NCBI GenBank assembly: GCA_033856515.1
Contig: JAWVEY010000003.1
Location: 186,001 to 250,000, forward strand
Direction of reading: 5' to 3'
DNA length: 64,000 nucleotides
Source of the DNA: JALZKA01 sp033856515
GTDB taxonomy: Bacteria; Actinomycetota; Thermoleophilia; Solirubrobacterales; 70-9
Position numbers and translations under genes: made by a program. Positions 16,779 to 25,911 of this stretch are shown here, piece by piece. The stretch's first letter is position 1; each line of letters begins with the position of its first letter. The notes under the pieces were generated by a model. The model did not search any database and was not told where the DNA came from. It worked only from the letters and a program-made list of their open reading frames with translations.

Positions 16779-17816
16779 CTAGCCGATGTAAATCGGCGTG
16801 CCTACGGGGACCTGGTCGTAGAGCTCGATCACGTCCGGCACCGCCATGCGTACGCAGCCGTGCGAGGCAGCACTTCCCAGCGAGCTCGTGTCGTCGGTGC
16901 CATGGATGCCGGCGCCGTCGTAGATGCCCAGCCAGCGGGCCTTGAGCGGGTTTTCGGCCGAGCCTCCGGGAACGACCGTGCCGGCGAGGTCGCCCGCCCA
17001 GTCGGAGTCGGGCACGTTCCAGGTCGGATCGACTGCCTTGTTCTGGATCGTGTACTCGCCCGTCGGGGTGTCGAAGCCGGTGGCGCCGATCGCGACGGTG
17101 TAAGTCTTGGTGAGCTCAAGGTTCTCCCAGAGCTTGAGCTGGAAGGACGAGCGGTCAACCGTGAGGTAGACGGGGTACTCGTCGGCGAGATCGGCGGTCG
17201 TGACCTCGGGCTCGGTCTCCTCGACGAGCGCCTTGATCTGACCCTCGCCCGGCGACTTGACCGCAGCCATGACCTTCTCGCGCAGATCCTCTTGGCGAAG
17301 GGCGTATCCAACCTGTTCGTGGACGGGATCGATCGAGGCCGCGGTCGGCTCGACCGAAGCGTTGATCGGCTCCTGGTGGACATCGTCCGCGACGATCTGG
17401 ATGAACTTGTCGATCGCTGCCTGGTCGTAGTCGACCTCGGGCTCGATCGCCTCGTCGACCTCGCCGCCGGTCGCGTAGCGCCAGATGCGGGTGGGCAGCC
17501 CACCCTCCTGGCTTTCGTTGATCGCTGCCTGGACGCTCGAGCCAACGTCCGCGTGCACCGCGAGCTTCTCGGCGCTGAGGATGTATTTCGTTCCGTCGTG
17601 GACGACGACGACGTCCTCGTCGAGCGGCTCGACCAGCGTCTCGGAGACGGCTTCTTGGGCTTCCTCTTCTGTCATGCCGCCGACGTTGACGGCGCCGATC
17701 GTGATGCCCTCGGCGATCTCGTCGGAGCGCGACTGGTCCCAGGCGTACGCACCGACCGCGCCTGCCAGGAGCAGCACGATTCCTAATACGACGGCGATGT
17801 AAAGCTTGCGGCCCAC
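16779..17816 (-). CDS. membrane-anchored L,D-transpeptidase (YkuD) with PG_binding_4-like domains
   Basis: A 345-residue envelope protein. One N-terminal transmembrane helix (residues 6-26) is followed by Asp/Glu-rich extracytoplasmic domains resembling PG_binding_4 (about 35-215). The YkuD domain is at about 220-345, with the catalytic His in IHGTDD and Cys in SHGCVRM. It should form 3-3 crosslinks in peptidoglycan or attach proteins to it. It starts with GTG. A GGGAGGTG stretch about 45 bases upstream is too distant to be its ribosome-binding site. Confidence 0.92.
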   Translation of the reverse strand: MGRKLYIAVVLGIVLLLAGAVGAYAWDQSRSDEIAEGITIGAVNVGGMTEEEAQEAVSETLVEPLDEDVVVVHDGTKYILSAEKLAVHADVGSSVQAAINESQEGGLPTRIWRYATGGEVDEAIEPEVDYDQAAIDKFIQIVADDVHQEPINASVEPTAASIDPVHEQVGYALRQEDLREKVMAAVKSPGEGQIKALVEETEPEVTTADLADEYPVYLTVDRSSFQLKLWENLELTKTYTVAIGATGFDTPTGEYTIQNKAVDPTWNVPDSDWAGDLAGTVVPGGSAENPLKARWLGIYDGAGIHGTDDTSSLGSAASHGCVRMAVPDVIELYDQVPVGTPIYIG

Positions 17817-17884
17817 CTGATTGGAGAGGGTAGGGATGCTGTTCCCTTAACACCTCCCTTTCTAGGTACGTCGCAAACGTCCTC

Positions 17885-18970
17885 TCAGATCCCCAAGAGG
17901 TCGCTGTCGGCTTCAACGCCGGTTTTGTCGCCCGGGCGGTCTCGCTGCACGTGGGGGCTCCAACGCAGAAACTCCTCGACTTCGCGCTCGTATGTGTACC
18001 CGCCCTCGACGCCGCGCATGACCGGATCGAGCCGTAGATGTTGACCGAGTTTCGCCACCGCTTCGCGGGATGTGTGCCCGTAATCGAAGCCCGTCGCCTT
18101 GAACCGGCGGTTGTCGAGTCCGCGCCCGAAGCGCAACAGGTTGAGCATCTCGCTTGGAAACTTGAAGCCAAGGCTCCTGAGCGGGCCCGCGACGAGACCG
18201 GTTCCCCATGGCGGCAGGACGGGCGCTGTCCGCTTGCCGAGAAGCGATGCCGCCTCGCTCAGCGCAAGGACGCCGTCGGCCGCGACGTTGAAGGCGCCCG
18301 GCGTCCCGTGGAAGACGCAGTGCTCGAGCGCGTGAACGATGTCGTCCTCGTGGACGAACTGGATGCGAGGGTCGAATCCCAGAACCATCGGCACCGCCGG
18401 AAGATCGAACATCCGAGTGAACGCAGTGTCGACGTCGGGTCCCAGGACGTTCGCACAGCGCAGGATGGTGACTTCGACTTCGGGGCGCTGCTCGGCGAGC
18501 TCAGCGACGGCGGTTTCCGCCTCGATGATGTCGCGCTCGAGCGGTGTACGAGGTGGGTGCGGGCGAAGCATGCCCTCGTGAAAGAAAGCGGGGTCGTCCT
18601 GCTCCGAGCCGTAGAAGTGGGCGGAGCTCTTGAAGATGAACTGGCGCACCGGGGAGTCCTGTTCCGAGCATGCGGCCAGGATGTTCATGGTCCCGATCAC
18701 GTTGTTCTCGTGCGCCTCGCGCGGTCCAGCCGTGAACGAGTTGACGGTGAGCCGGGTGTCAATGACCGTGTCAATCTGGGCCGCGCGAACGATCCGCGAG
18801 AGCAGCCCATGCTGATTTGAAACCTTCACGTACTCAGCTCGCTCGAGTTCGACCCGCGGCTCCTCGGAGTCGACCCCGATGATCGTCTCGACGTCCTCGA
18901 AGGCCTCGAGCGCCTGCGCGAGGCGCCCGCCCCAGTACGTCGAGAGGCCCGTGAGCAGAACGCGGCTCAT
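17885..18970 (-). CDS. NAD-dependent epimerase/dehydratase (extended SDR)
   Basis: A 361-residue SDR. The N-terminal LLTGLSTYWGGRLAQAL is a modified Rossmann dinucleotide loop, less Gly-rich than TGxxGxxG. NNVIGTMNILAAC and SSAHFYG mark the cofactor and active-site region. The usual YxxxK is hard to place: the expected segment reads PRTPLERDIIEAE and lacks the Tyr and Lys, so catalysis may be altered. I chose ATG 18970, whose ATGA overlaps the stop of the acyltransferase gene. The pairing suggests a role in lipid or glycolipid metabolism. Confidence 0.8.
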   Translation of the reverse strand: MSRVLLTGLSTYWGGRLAQALEAFEDVETIIGVDSEEPRVELERAEYVKVSNQHGLLSRIVRAAQIDTVIDTRLTVNSFTAGPREAHENNVIGTMNILAACSEQDSPVRQFIFKSSAHFYGSEQDDPAFFHEGMLRPHPPRTPLERDIIEAETAVAELAEQRPEVEVTILRCANVLGPDVDTAFTRMFDLPAVPMVLGFDPRIQFVHEDDIVHALEHCVFHGTPGAFNVAADGVLALSEAASLLGKRTAPVLPPWGTGLVAGPLRSLGFKFPSEMLNLLRFGRGLDNRRFKATGFDYGHTSREAVAKLGQHLRLDPVMRGVEGGYTYEREVEEFLRWSPHVQRDRPGDKTGVEADSDLLGI

Positions 18971-19854
18971 CCGAACCAGACGCTCTTTCGCTTGCCGAGC
19001 ATGTCGTGGAGGTTCTCCTGGATGCGCGCGCGCACTTCCTGGGCGACCGTTTGGACGAGCGCCTTGTCCTGCGCGGCGTCCTTTCCGCCCAGCTCTGCCA
19101 TGTCGATCGGTTCGAGGAAGCGGATCTTGAACTTGGCCGGCAGGTAACCCATCATCCCCAGCGGCCCGAGCCACGGGAAGGTCGGCGTGATCGGGAAGTA
19201 GATGAGCCCCGTCAGCTTCTGGAGGAACGGCACCTGGGCGAAGGCGGGCATGGCCTCCTCGGCGCCGACGACGCAGAGCGGCACCAGCTTCGCCTCCGCG
19301 CGCATCGCGGCCTCGACGAAGCCGCCGCGGCCGAAGCGGCGCAGGCGATAGCGGTCCTTGTAGAGCTTCTCGGTGCCCTTGCGGCCCTCGGGGAAGACCA
19401 GGACGAGCTGCTTTTCGTCGTGAAGGAGGCGATGGACGTTCGCCGGGTGCGCGGCGACGCCGCCGATCTTCGGCACCAGCATCGAGAAGCCCGGATAGCC
19501 CTTGAAGAAGTGCTCGACGGTGAGGTAGAGCGGCCGCGGGCGGGGATGCTCCTCGTTGATCGCCTTGGCGATCATGGGCGCATCGGGCGGCAGGGCTCCC
19601 GCGTGGTTGGAGACGAGGAGCGCGCCACCATCGGACGGGACGTTCTCGATCCCCTCCACCTCGACCCGGAACCAGTAGCGGTAGAAGAACTCGTACAGCG
19701 TCTCGTCCATGAAGCCTTCGACCCGCTCGGAGCGGCCCCAGTCGTTGAGCGTGCGCTCGGGCTCAATCGGCGACATGAGCTCGGCGCGGCGCTCGGCCGG
19801 CACGAGCTCCTTGGAGTCGGCGAAGTCGGCGAGTGGGCTGCGTGCCCGAGCCAC
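18967..19854 (-). CDS. 1-acylglycerol-3-phosphate-type acyltransferase (PlsC-like)
   Basis: A 295-residue membrane-associated acyltransferase of the PlsC superfamily. The His-Asp motif is SNHAGALPPDAPM around residue 90. The downstream FPEGRKGTEK and a hydrophobic YLPAKFKIRFLEPIDM fit acceptor-binding blocks. It probably transfers acyl groups in phospholipid, diacylglycerol or related lipid synthesis. It sits three bases after ilvD and overlaps the epimerase start (ATGA), so ilvD-plsC-epimerase reads as one operon. Substrate specificity cannot be decided. Confidence 0.85.
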   Translation of the reverse strand: MARARSPLADFADSKELVPAERRAELMSPIEPERTLNDWGRSERVEGFMDETLYEFFYRYWFRVEVEGIENVPSDGGALLVSNHAGALPPDAPMIAKAINEEHPRPRPLYLTVEHFFKGYPGFSMLVPKIGGVAAHPANVHRLLHDEKQLVLVFPEGRKGTEKLYKDRYRLRRFGRGGFVEAAMRAEAKLVPLCVVGAEEAMPAFAQVPFLQKLTGLIYFPITPTFPWLGPLGMMGYLPAKFKIRFLEPIDMAELGGKDAAQDKALVQTVAQEVRARIQENLHDMLGKRKSVWFG

Positions 19855-19857
19855 GCG

Positions 19858-21555
19858 TCAGCTCGTGACCGCGCCGACCGAGGCGCTCGAGACGCTTTTT
19901 GCGTACTTGGCCATGACTCCGGAGGGGTACGCCGATTCGGGCGCGTCGTAGGCGGCGACGCGCTCGGCGATCTCCTCGTCGGTCAGGTCGACGTCGATCG
20001 TGCGGGCCTCGACGTCGATCGAGATCTCGTCGCCCTCCTGAATCGCTGCGATCGGGCCGCCCTTGACTGCCTCGGGAGCCACGTGCCCGATCATGAGCCC
20101 GCGTGTCGCGCCGGAGAACCGCCCGTCGGTGATCATCGCGACGTCGTTGCCGTGGCCGGCGCCCACGATCGCCGCCGTCACCGCCAGCATCTCGCGCATC
20201 CCGGGGCCGCCCGTTGGGCCCTCGTTGCGGATCACGACTATGTCTCCAGCGTTGATCTCGTCGGCCTTCACGGCCGCGAAAGCGTCCTCCTCGCATTCGA
20301 AGACGCGCGCGGGGCCCGTCTGGCCCATGCGCTCGGTCCCCGCGACCTTCACCACGGCGCCCTCGGGAGCGAGGTTGCCGCGCAGGATGGCGAGCCCGCC
20401 CTGTGCCTTCACCGGGTCCGAGACGGGGCGCACAACGTCCTGGCCTGGCGTCTCGGAGACCGCGTCGGCCTCTTCTCCCACCGTCCTGCCGCTCACCGTG
20501 ATCTGGTCGCGGTGGAGCAGTCCGGCCTCGGAAAGGCGACTGAGGATCAGGGGCACGCCACCCGCGGCGAAGAGGTCGGTGGCGACGTAGCGACCGCCGG
20601 GCTTGAGGTCCGCGAAGAGAGGCGTCTGGCGCGAGATGCGCTCGAAGTCGTCGATCTCGAGGTCGACCCCGGCCTCGCGGGCGACGGCGAGCAGGTGGAG
20701 CACCGCGTTCGTGGAGCCTCCGGAAGCGCATACGCAGGCGATCGCGTTCTCGAGCGACTCCTTGGTGATGATCTGGCTCGGCCGGAGGTCCTCGGCCAAG
20801 ACCTGCATGACCAGCTCGCCGATCTTCTCCGCGACCGTCGTCTTCGAGTCCTCCTCGGCCGGGACCATCGCCGAGCCACCCGGCGAGATACCCATGGCCT
20901 CGAACGCGCAGGCCATCGTGTTGGCGGTGAACTGGGCGCCGCAGGCGCCGGCACCAGGGCTTGCCACGTCCTCGAGCTCGGTCAGCTCCTCCTCGGTCAT
21001 CGTGCCCGCATTGTGGGCGCCGATCGCCTCGAAGACGTCGAGGATCGTCACGTCGCGACCCTTGTAGCGACCGGGCGCGATCGAGCCGCCGTAGAGCATC
21101 ACCGAGGGGATGTCGAGACGCGCGAGCGCCATCACGCAGCCCGGGATCGTCTTGTCGCAGGCGGAGAGAGCGACGATCGCGTCGAACTGGTAGCCGCGAG
21201 CGGTGAGCTCGATCGAGTCGGCAATCACCTCGCGGCTGACGAGCGAGCTCTTCATGCCCGCCGTGCCCATCGTGATCCCGTCGGAGATCGCGATGGTGTT
21301 GAACTCCATCGGCGTCCCTCCCGCAGCGCGCACGCCGACCTTGATGTGCTCGGCGAGGCCGCGCAGGTGGAAGTTGCAGGGCATCGCCTCGATCCAGGTG
21401 TTGGCGATGCCGATCGTCGGCCGCTTGAGCGCGTCGTCGTCGAACCCGATGCCCTTCATGTAGGCGCGCGCGGCTGCGCGATCCGGGCCGTCGAACACGG
21501 CAGCGGAACGCGGACGTGGAAGGTCGGTTCGGGTGTTGCCGTTCGCTTCGCTCAT
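19858..21555 (-). CDS. ilvD: dihydroxy-acid dehydratase
   Basis: A 565-residue IlvD, the full length of the family. It converts 2,3-dihydroxy acids to 2-keto acids in valine, leucine and isoleucine synthesis. Iron-sulfur Cys are seen in PCNFHL, SACDKTIPG and GACGAQFTANT. The signature FNTIAISDGITMGTAGMK is intact, as is the C-terminal GRFSGATRGLMIGH. It starts with ATG at 21555 and is divergent from the small secreted gene at 21582, with only 26 bases between the two starts, so their promoters must overlap or lie within the coding regions. Confidence 0.96.
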   Translation of the reverse strand: MSEANGNTRTDLPRPRSAAVFDGPDRAAARAYMKGIGFDDDALKRPTIGIANTWIEAMPCNFHLRGLAEHIKVGVRAAGGTPMEFNTIAISDGITMGTAGMKSSLVSREVIADSIELTARGYQFDAIVALSACDKTIPGCVMALARLDIPSVMLYGGSIAPGRYKGRDVTILDVFEAIGAHNAGTMTEEELTELEDVASPGAGACGAQFTANTMACAFEAMGISPGGSAMVPAEEDSKTTVAEKIGELVMQVLAEDLRPSQIITKESLENAIACVCASGGSTNAVLHLLAVAREAGVDLEIDDFERISRQTPLFADLKPGGRYVATDLFAAGGVPLILSRLSEAGLLHRDQITVSGRTVGEEADAVSETPGQDVVRPVSDPVKAQGGLAILRGNLAPEGAVVKVAGTERMGQTGPARVFECEEDAFAAVKADEINAGDIVVIRNEGPTGGPGMREMLAVTAAIVGAGHGNDVAMITDGRFSGATRGLMIGHVAPEAVKGGPIAAIQEGDEISIDVEARTIDVDLTDEEIAERVAAYDAPESAYPSGVMAKYAKSVSSASVGAVTS

Positions 21556-21581
21556 CGAGCGAATGAGTGTATGGTCGGCGC

Positions 21582-22142
21582 GTGGGGAAGCTGAGCTACT
21601 CGAACGTCACGGCGACGATCGCGTTGTTCGTTGCGCTGAGTGCCGGCGCGTATGCCGCCGTGAGTCTCGACAACAACTCGGTCAAGTCGAAGCACATCAA
21701 GGACGGACAGGTGAAGGACAAAGATCTTGCGGAGAGCGCAAAGATCCTCGATTTCTCGTTCGCCGAGATCCCCGACTCTCCGAGCCAGGAGATCCTTGAC
21801 GCCGGCGGCTATCAGCTAATCGCCGAGTGCGACACGAACAACAACAGGCCCGAGCTCAACGTCAACATGCAGGTCCCGGAGACAGGGACCATGGACCTGG
21901 CGCTCCTATCCGACAAAGGTTCCGGTGAACCAGCGCCCGGCTTGGCCTCGATTCCTGTCGTCGCCGACACCCCGTTCGCGCTGATCCACTTTTCGTCCGA
22001 TACGAACGGGCAGTCAGTGATCGGCGCAGGGCCCATCACCTACTCGACGGAGGACGGCGCAGCAACCATGAATATGTATGCCCGCGCGGACGACGGGATC
22101 GACGCCTGCACGATGAACGGCACGATCACTCCTGCTCCGTAA
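21582..22142 (+). CDS. secreted protein with SNVTATIALFVAL-type signal anchor
   Basis: A 186-residue exported protein. The N-terminus GKLSYSNVTATIALFVAL leads into a SLDNNSVKSKHIKDGQVKDKDL segment. This combination is, to my knowledge, typical of a large secreted family in Solirubrobacterales. The rest is beta-rich with Cys residues and no catalytic motif. GTG 21582 was chosen to match the usual MGKLSYSN start; another GTG lies in frame at 21567. It overlaps the end of convergent thiD by 17 bases. Function unknown. Confidence 0.75.
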   Translation: MGKLSYSNVTATIALFVALSAGAYAAVSLDNNSVKSKHIKDGQVKDKDLAESAKILDFSFAEIPDSPSQEILDAGGYQLIAECDTNNNRPELNVNMQVPETGTMDLALLSDKGSGEPAPGLASIPVVADTPFALIHFSSDTNGQSVIGAGPITYSTEDGAATMNMYARADDGIDACTMNGTITPAP

Positions 22143-22968
22143 GGTGCGGCGGGTCGATCTCGCGACGCCTGACGCGCAGAACGTCGACAGGGCCGGGACC
22201 TTCTCCGATCTCGCGCAGGCCATGGCCCACCGCTTCGGCCGCGATCTCGCGCGCCCAACGCGCAGCCTCATCAAGCTCCATACCGCGAGCTAGGAGCGCC
22301 GCCAGCGCGGAAGAGTGGGTGCACCCCGAGCCGTGGGCGGCGCCGTCGGCGAAACGCGGCCCCTCGATCTCGATGTAGCCGTTCTCGTCGACCAGGACGT
22401 CGGCGCCCGTCTCGGTGTGGCCTCCGGTGACGATCACCGCGTCGGGGCCCAGGGCAAGGATCACCTCTCCCAGCTCGCGCTGGGTTCCCCCCTCGCGGCG
22501 GCCGGCCAGCTCTCGGGCCTCAGGCAGGTTGGGCGTAACTACGGTGACCAGCGGCAGAAGACGCTCGATCAAAGCGGTCTTCGCATCCGGATCCAGAAGG
22601 AGCGCGCCGCTTTCGGCGACCATCACCGGATCCAAGACCACCGGCACCCCCTTGCGGTACTTCTCGATCACCGCGAGCGACTCGACCACGGCGTCGATTG
22701 TCGGTTCGTCGCCCAACATGCCGATCTTCACCGCGTCGATCCCAATGTCCGAAGCGACGGCGCGGACCTGCGCGACGATCATCTCGGGCGGTGTGGGGAC
22801 GACCGCCTCGACGCCCACGGTGTTCTGCGCCGTCAGTGCGGTGATCGCGGTAGTTCCGTGGACCCCGCAGCGAGCGAATGCCTTGAGGTCAGCTTGGATC
22901 CCAGCGCCACCGCCAGAATCCGAGCCGGCGATCGAGATCACGGTCGGGACGCGGGGTTCAGACGACAT
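22126..22968 (-). CDS. thiD: hydroxymethylpyrimidine/phosphomethylpyrimidine kinase
   Basis: A 280-residue ribokinase-fold enzyme that phosphorylates HMP and HMP-P for thiamine synthesis. It has the N-terminal GSDSGGGAGIQADLK and the C-terminal anion-hole GSGCTHSSALAALLARG, with KIGMLG and LDPVMV in between, as in ThiD. No TPP riboswitch is seen upstream, where only six bases separate it from dprA. It is therefore probably in one transcript with comM and dprA. Salvage use of HMP is possible, since no thiC is in the window. Confidence 0.93.
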   Translation of the reverse strand: MSSEPRVPTVISIAGSDSGGGAGIQADLKAFARCGVHGTTAITALTAQNTVGVEAVVPTPPEMIVAQVRAVASDIGIDAVKIGMLGDEPTIDAVVESLAVIEKYRKGVPVVLDPVMVAESGALLLDPDAKTALIERLLPLVTVVTPNLPEARELAGRREGGTQRELGEVILALGPDAVIVTGGHTETGADVLVDENGYIEIEGPRFADGAAHGSGCTHSSALAALLARGMELDEAARWAREIAAEAVGHGLREIGEGPGPVDVLRVRRREIDPPHLTEQE

Positions 22969-22974
22969 CGCGGG

Positions 22975-23895
22975 TCAGGGTAACGGCGGGCTGAGCTGCG
23001 TCCGCGAGTAGCGCCCCACGGCGTCGCCGGCGACGTAGCCCATGAGCTCGAGCCTGGCCAGAGCGATCGCGGCGTCTTGGCCGGGGAGCCCGAGCTGAAT
23101 CGCTACGGCATCGCAGGTGCCGGCTCCGGATTCGACCGCGAGCAGAGCTTCGACGAGCGCGGTCTCAAGCTCTGGCCCCACTCCGCGCACCTGCGTCTGA
23201 CCTGGGCCGAGAACGTGGTCGAGGAGGTCCTGGGCGTCGCGGACGACCGGCGCGCCTTCGGAGAGGAGCTCGTTTGGAAGCTCTGAGAGCGACGAGTTGA
23301 CGGGGCCCGGCACGGCAAGCACCTCGCGGCCGAGACGTGCCGCCTGCTTGACGGTGTGCTGAGTGCCCGAGCGATGCGCGCCCTCGACGATCACGACGAA
23401 GCCGGCGAGCGCGGCCATGATCCTGTTGCGGGCTGGGAAATGGGCGGGGTAGGTCTCCGCGCCCGACGGCTGCTCGGAGATGACCGAACCGCCCGAGGCG
23501 AGGATCCGGCGATAGAGCGGCTCCTTCGAGCGGGGGTACGGGACGTCGGCCGGCCCGCCCAAAACAGCGAGCGTGGCGCCATTCGCGTCGAGCGCGCCCT
23601 CGTGCGCGGCCGAGTCGCACCCGAGCGCCATTCCGCTCACAACCAGCAGGCCTGCGGAAGCGGCGCCAAAGCCGAGCTCGCGCGCCACCTCGCGTCCGTA
23701 CGAGCCCGAGCGGCGGGAGCCGACGATCGTGACCGTACGGTCGGGATCGGCGTCGGTGAGCAACTCGCGAGCGCCGATGCCGTAGAGGACCGCCGGCTCG
23801 TCCTCGTCCACTGCCGGGAGTTCTGAGAGGGATTGGGGCCAGCCCTCCTCCCCGCGCTGGATGCGCCAACCCTGTGCTGCGGCCGACGTGGTCAT
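22975..23895 (-). CDS. dprA: DNA-processing protein DprA
   Basis: A 306-residue DprA/Smf protein that loads RecA onto incoming single-stranded DNA. The Rossmann-like core carries VGSRRSGSYGREVARELG, SGMALGCDSAAHEGAL, SEQPSG and FPARNRIMAALA. A C-terminal winged-helix-like segment follows (about residues 235-300). ATG 23895 overlaps the comM-like stop by 4 bases (ATGA). Natural transformation or general recombination is the expected context. Confidence 0.94.
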   Translation of the reverse strand: MTTSAAAQGWRIQRGEEGWPQSLSELPAVDEDEPAVLYGIGARELLTDADPDRTVTIVGSRRSGSYGREVARELGFGAASAGLLVVSGMALGCDSAAHEGALDANGATLAVLGGPADVPYPRSKEPLYRRILASGGSVISEQPSGAETYPAHFPARNRIMAALAGFVVIVEGAHRSGTQHTVKQAARLGREVLAVPGPVNSSLSELPNELLSEGAPVVRDAQDLLDHVLGPGQTQVRGVGPELETALVEALLAVESGAGTCDAVAIQLGLPGQDAAIALARLELMGYVAGDAVGRYSRTQLSPPLP

Positions 23896-25418
23896 TCGCA
23901 GCTCCTTCGCCTGAACGCGAGCGCCCCGTGGACGTCCTCCGCGCTTACGTCTCGGCGCCCGGCGAGGTCGGCGAGGGTGCGGGCGACCCGGCGCACACGG
24001 TCGTGCCCGCGCCCCGAGAGGCCGAGCGTCCGGTGCCCTGAGGTCAGGGCGTCATGGGCATCTTCCGTGAGCGGCACGTGCTCGCGGAGCGCCTTGGGGC
24101 CGAGCTCCGCGTTCGCGCAGCCCTGTCTTTCGATCGCGGCCTGCCGGGCTATCGAGACGCGCTCGCGAACCACGGCCGATGATTCGCCGGGCTCGCCCGA
24201 CAGCGCCTCGGCGGAGGGCTGCTCGATCGAGAGCGAGATGTCGATGCGGTCCGCGAGCGCGCCCGAGATGCGGTTGCGATAGCGCTGCGCTTGCGCCGGC
24301 GTGCATTTGCATTTAGGCGAATTCTCGCCGTGGCCGCAGGGGCAAGGGTTGGATGCCGCGACCAGAACGAAGCGGCTTGGCATGCGCACCGAGTGGCGCA
24401 GGCGCGCAATCGTCACCTCGCCGTCCTCGAGCGGCTGGCGGAGCGCTTCGAGCGCGACGCGCGAAAACTCGCCGAGCTCGTCCAGGAAGAGGACGCCGCG
24501 ATGCGCCAGCGTCACCTCGCCTGCCCGGGGCGGCGTTCCGCCCCCCACGAGCCCAGCCGGCGAGATCGTGTGGTGGGGCGCCCTGAACGGCCTTGCGGCC
24601 CTTTGCGGGCCACGACTGTTGCCATACCACCCGTTCTGCCCGCAGGCGCTGGCAATGCGAAGGACCTCCATCGACTCGGGGTCGTCGAGCGGCGGCATGA
24701 TCGTGGGCAGGCGGCGCGCGGCCAGGCTCTTGCCGGCGCCCGGCGGGCCGAGGATCAGCATTCCGTGCCCGCCCGCGGCGACCGCCTCGAGCGCACGACG
24801 AAGGACGGGCTGGCCGCGAAGCTCCGCGAGGTCGACGCCAAGTTGCGGTCCGGGATCCGGAGCAAGGTCGCAGGGCGAGTGCGACGGCTCGTCCGTCTCC
24901 CCGATGCGCCCCAGGTCCCGCAGCGATTCGATCGGCACGACCCGGCACGGATGGGCGCCCAGAGCGGCGGGCATCGCAGCTTCGGCGGCGCTCGCGCTGG
25001 CGACGACGATCTTGGAGAGGCTCAGCTCCCCCGCCCGCTCGGCCATCGCGATCGCGCCAGGCACGGCGCGGACCGAGCCATCCAACGCAAGCTCGGCGGC
25101 CATGGCGCACTCGCCAAGGGCCTCGGCTGAAAGCTGGCCGGTCGCGAGGAGGATGCCGGCTGCGATCGCGAGGTCGAAGCCCGGACCGGCCTTCCGAAGG
25201 TCGGCCGGAGCGAGGCTCGCGACGATGCGTGTCTCGGGGAACTCGAAGCCCGAGTTCTTGATCGCGGCGCGCACGCGCTCGCGCGACTCGCGGACCGCGG
25301 TGTCGGGCAAGCCAACGATCGAGAACGACGGCAACCCCAGCTTCGCCACATCGACCTCGACGCTGACGTCGACTGCCTCGATTCCCAGGAGACTGAAGGT
25401 GTGAACCCGCGCGATCAC
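23892..25418 (-). CDS. comM: YifB/ComM family Mg-chelatase-like AAA ATPase
   Basis: A 508-residue protein. The N-terminal Lon-like ChlI domain carries DLRKAGPGFDLAIA. The AAA core has Walker A GPPGAGKSLAARRLP around residue 220 and the Mg-chelatase-specific FRAPHHTIS. The sensor region NPCPCGH, a Cys-rich zinc-like knob with CKC, and the C-terminal helical domain complete it. ComM is a helicase that promotes branch migration of transforming DNA in Vibrio. It starts with GTG 25418 and is coupled to dprA, the arrangement common in bacteria. Confidence 0.93.
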   Translation of the reverse strand: MIARVHTFSLLGIEAVDVSVEVDVAKLGLPSFSIVGLPDTAVRESRERVRAAIKNSGFEFPETRIVASLAPADLRKAGPGFDLAIAAGILLATGQLSAEALGECAMAAELALDGSVRAVPGAIAMAERAGELSLSKIVVASASAAEAAMPAALGAHPCRVVPIESLRDLGRIGETDEPSHSPCDLAPDPGPQLGVDLAELRGQPVLRRALEAVAAGGHGMLILGPPGAGKSLAARRLPTIMPPLDDPESMEVLRIASACGQNGWYGNSRGPQRAARPFRAPHHTISPAGLVGGGTPPRAGEVTLAHRGVLFLDELGEFSRVALEALRQPLEDGEVTIARLRHSVRMPSRFVLVAASNPCPCGHGENSPKCKCTPAQAQRYRNRISGALADRIDISLSIEQPSAEALSGEPGESSAVVRERVSIARQAAIERQGCANAELGPKALREHVPLTEDAHDALTSGHRTLGLSGRGHDRVRRVARTLADLAGRRDVSAEDVHGALAFRRRSCE

Positions 25419-25524
25419 CGCCGGCGACGCTAAGCAGCGCGAACGCGCGTGTGGCGCATGAAACGTGACTGAATCGCTCCAATTCGCGCCCCACCCGCGC
25501 GCCAGCGGCTCCTACGGTCCGCTC

Positions 25525-25911
25525 ATGACCGAGGCGAGGCAGATCCTGGGCCGCGAGGGCGAGCGGATCGTCGCCCGTGAGCTCGAGCGGCGCGGCTGGC
25601 GGATCGTCGCCCGGAACGCCCGCGTCAAGGGCGTCCGCGGCGAGATGGACGTGATCGCGATCGACGGCGGGACGCTCGTCGTCGTCGAGGTGAAGACGGG
25701 CCGAGCGTGCGCCCGCTCAGGCCCGGTCTCGATGCTCGAAATGGTCGGCCCGCAGAAGCAGAGGAAGCTGCGATCGCTCGCGGCGGCCTGGCTGCGAGCG
25801 AACCGCACGAAGCTGCCGCCGGTCCGAGGCCTGCGGATCGACGTGATCGGCCTCAGGCTGGACCACGCCGGCCGAGTGGCGTCATGGGACCACGTGAAGG
25901 CGGCGTGCTAG
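25525..25911 (+). CDS. YraN/UPF0102 family endonuclease-like protein
   Basis: A 128-residue restriction-endonuclease-fold protein. The core nuclease motif reads GEMDVIA...LVVVEVKT, with Glu40, Asp42, Glu55 and Lys57, the arrangement of PD-(D/E)xK nucleases. It begins REGERIVARELERRGW, as usual for the family. ATG 25525 was preferred to GTG 25465, which would add a low-complexity stretch. It is divergent from comM and convergent with rnhB (4-base overlap). The gene set rnhB-yraN-comM-dprA is conserved, but yraN is inverted here. Confidence 0.88.
   Translation: MTEARQILGREGERIVARELERRGWRIVARNARVKGVRGEMDVIAIDGGTLVVVEVKTGRACARSGPVSMLEMVGPQKQRKLRSLAAAWLRANRTKLPPVRGLRIDVIGLRLDHAGRVASWDHVKAAC

Noticed and set aside
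19006..21594. 862-codon plus-strand frame opposite plsC and ilvD
   Set aside because: Very long but purely antisense to two clear genes; low-complexity composition (His, Arg, Asp, Val) from third-position GC bias.
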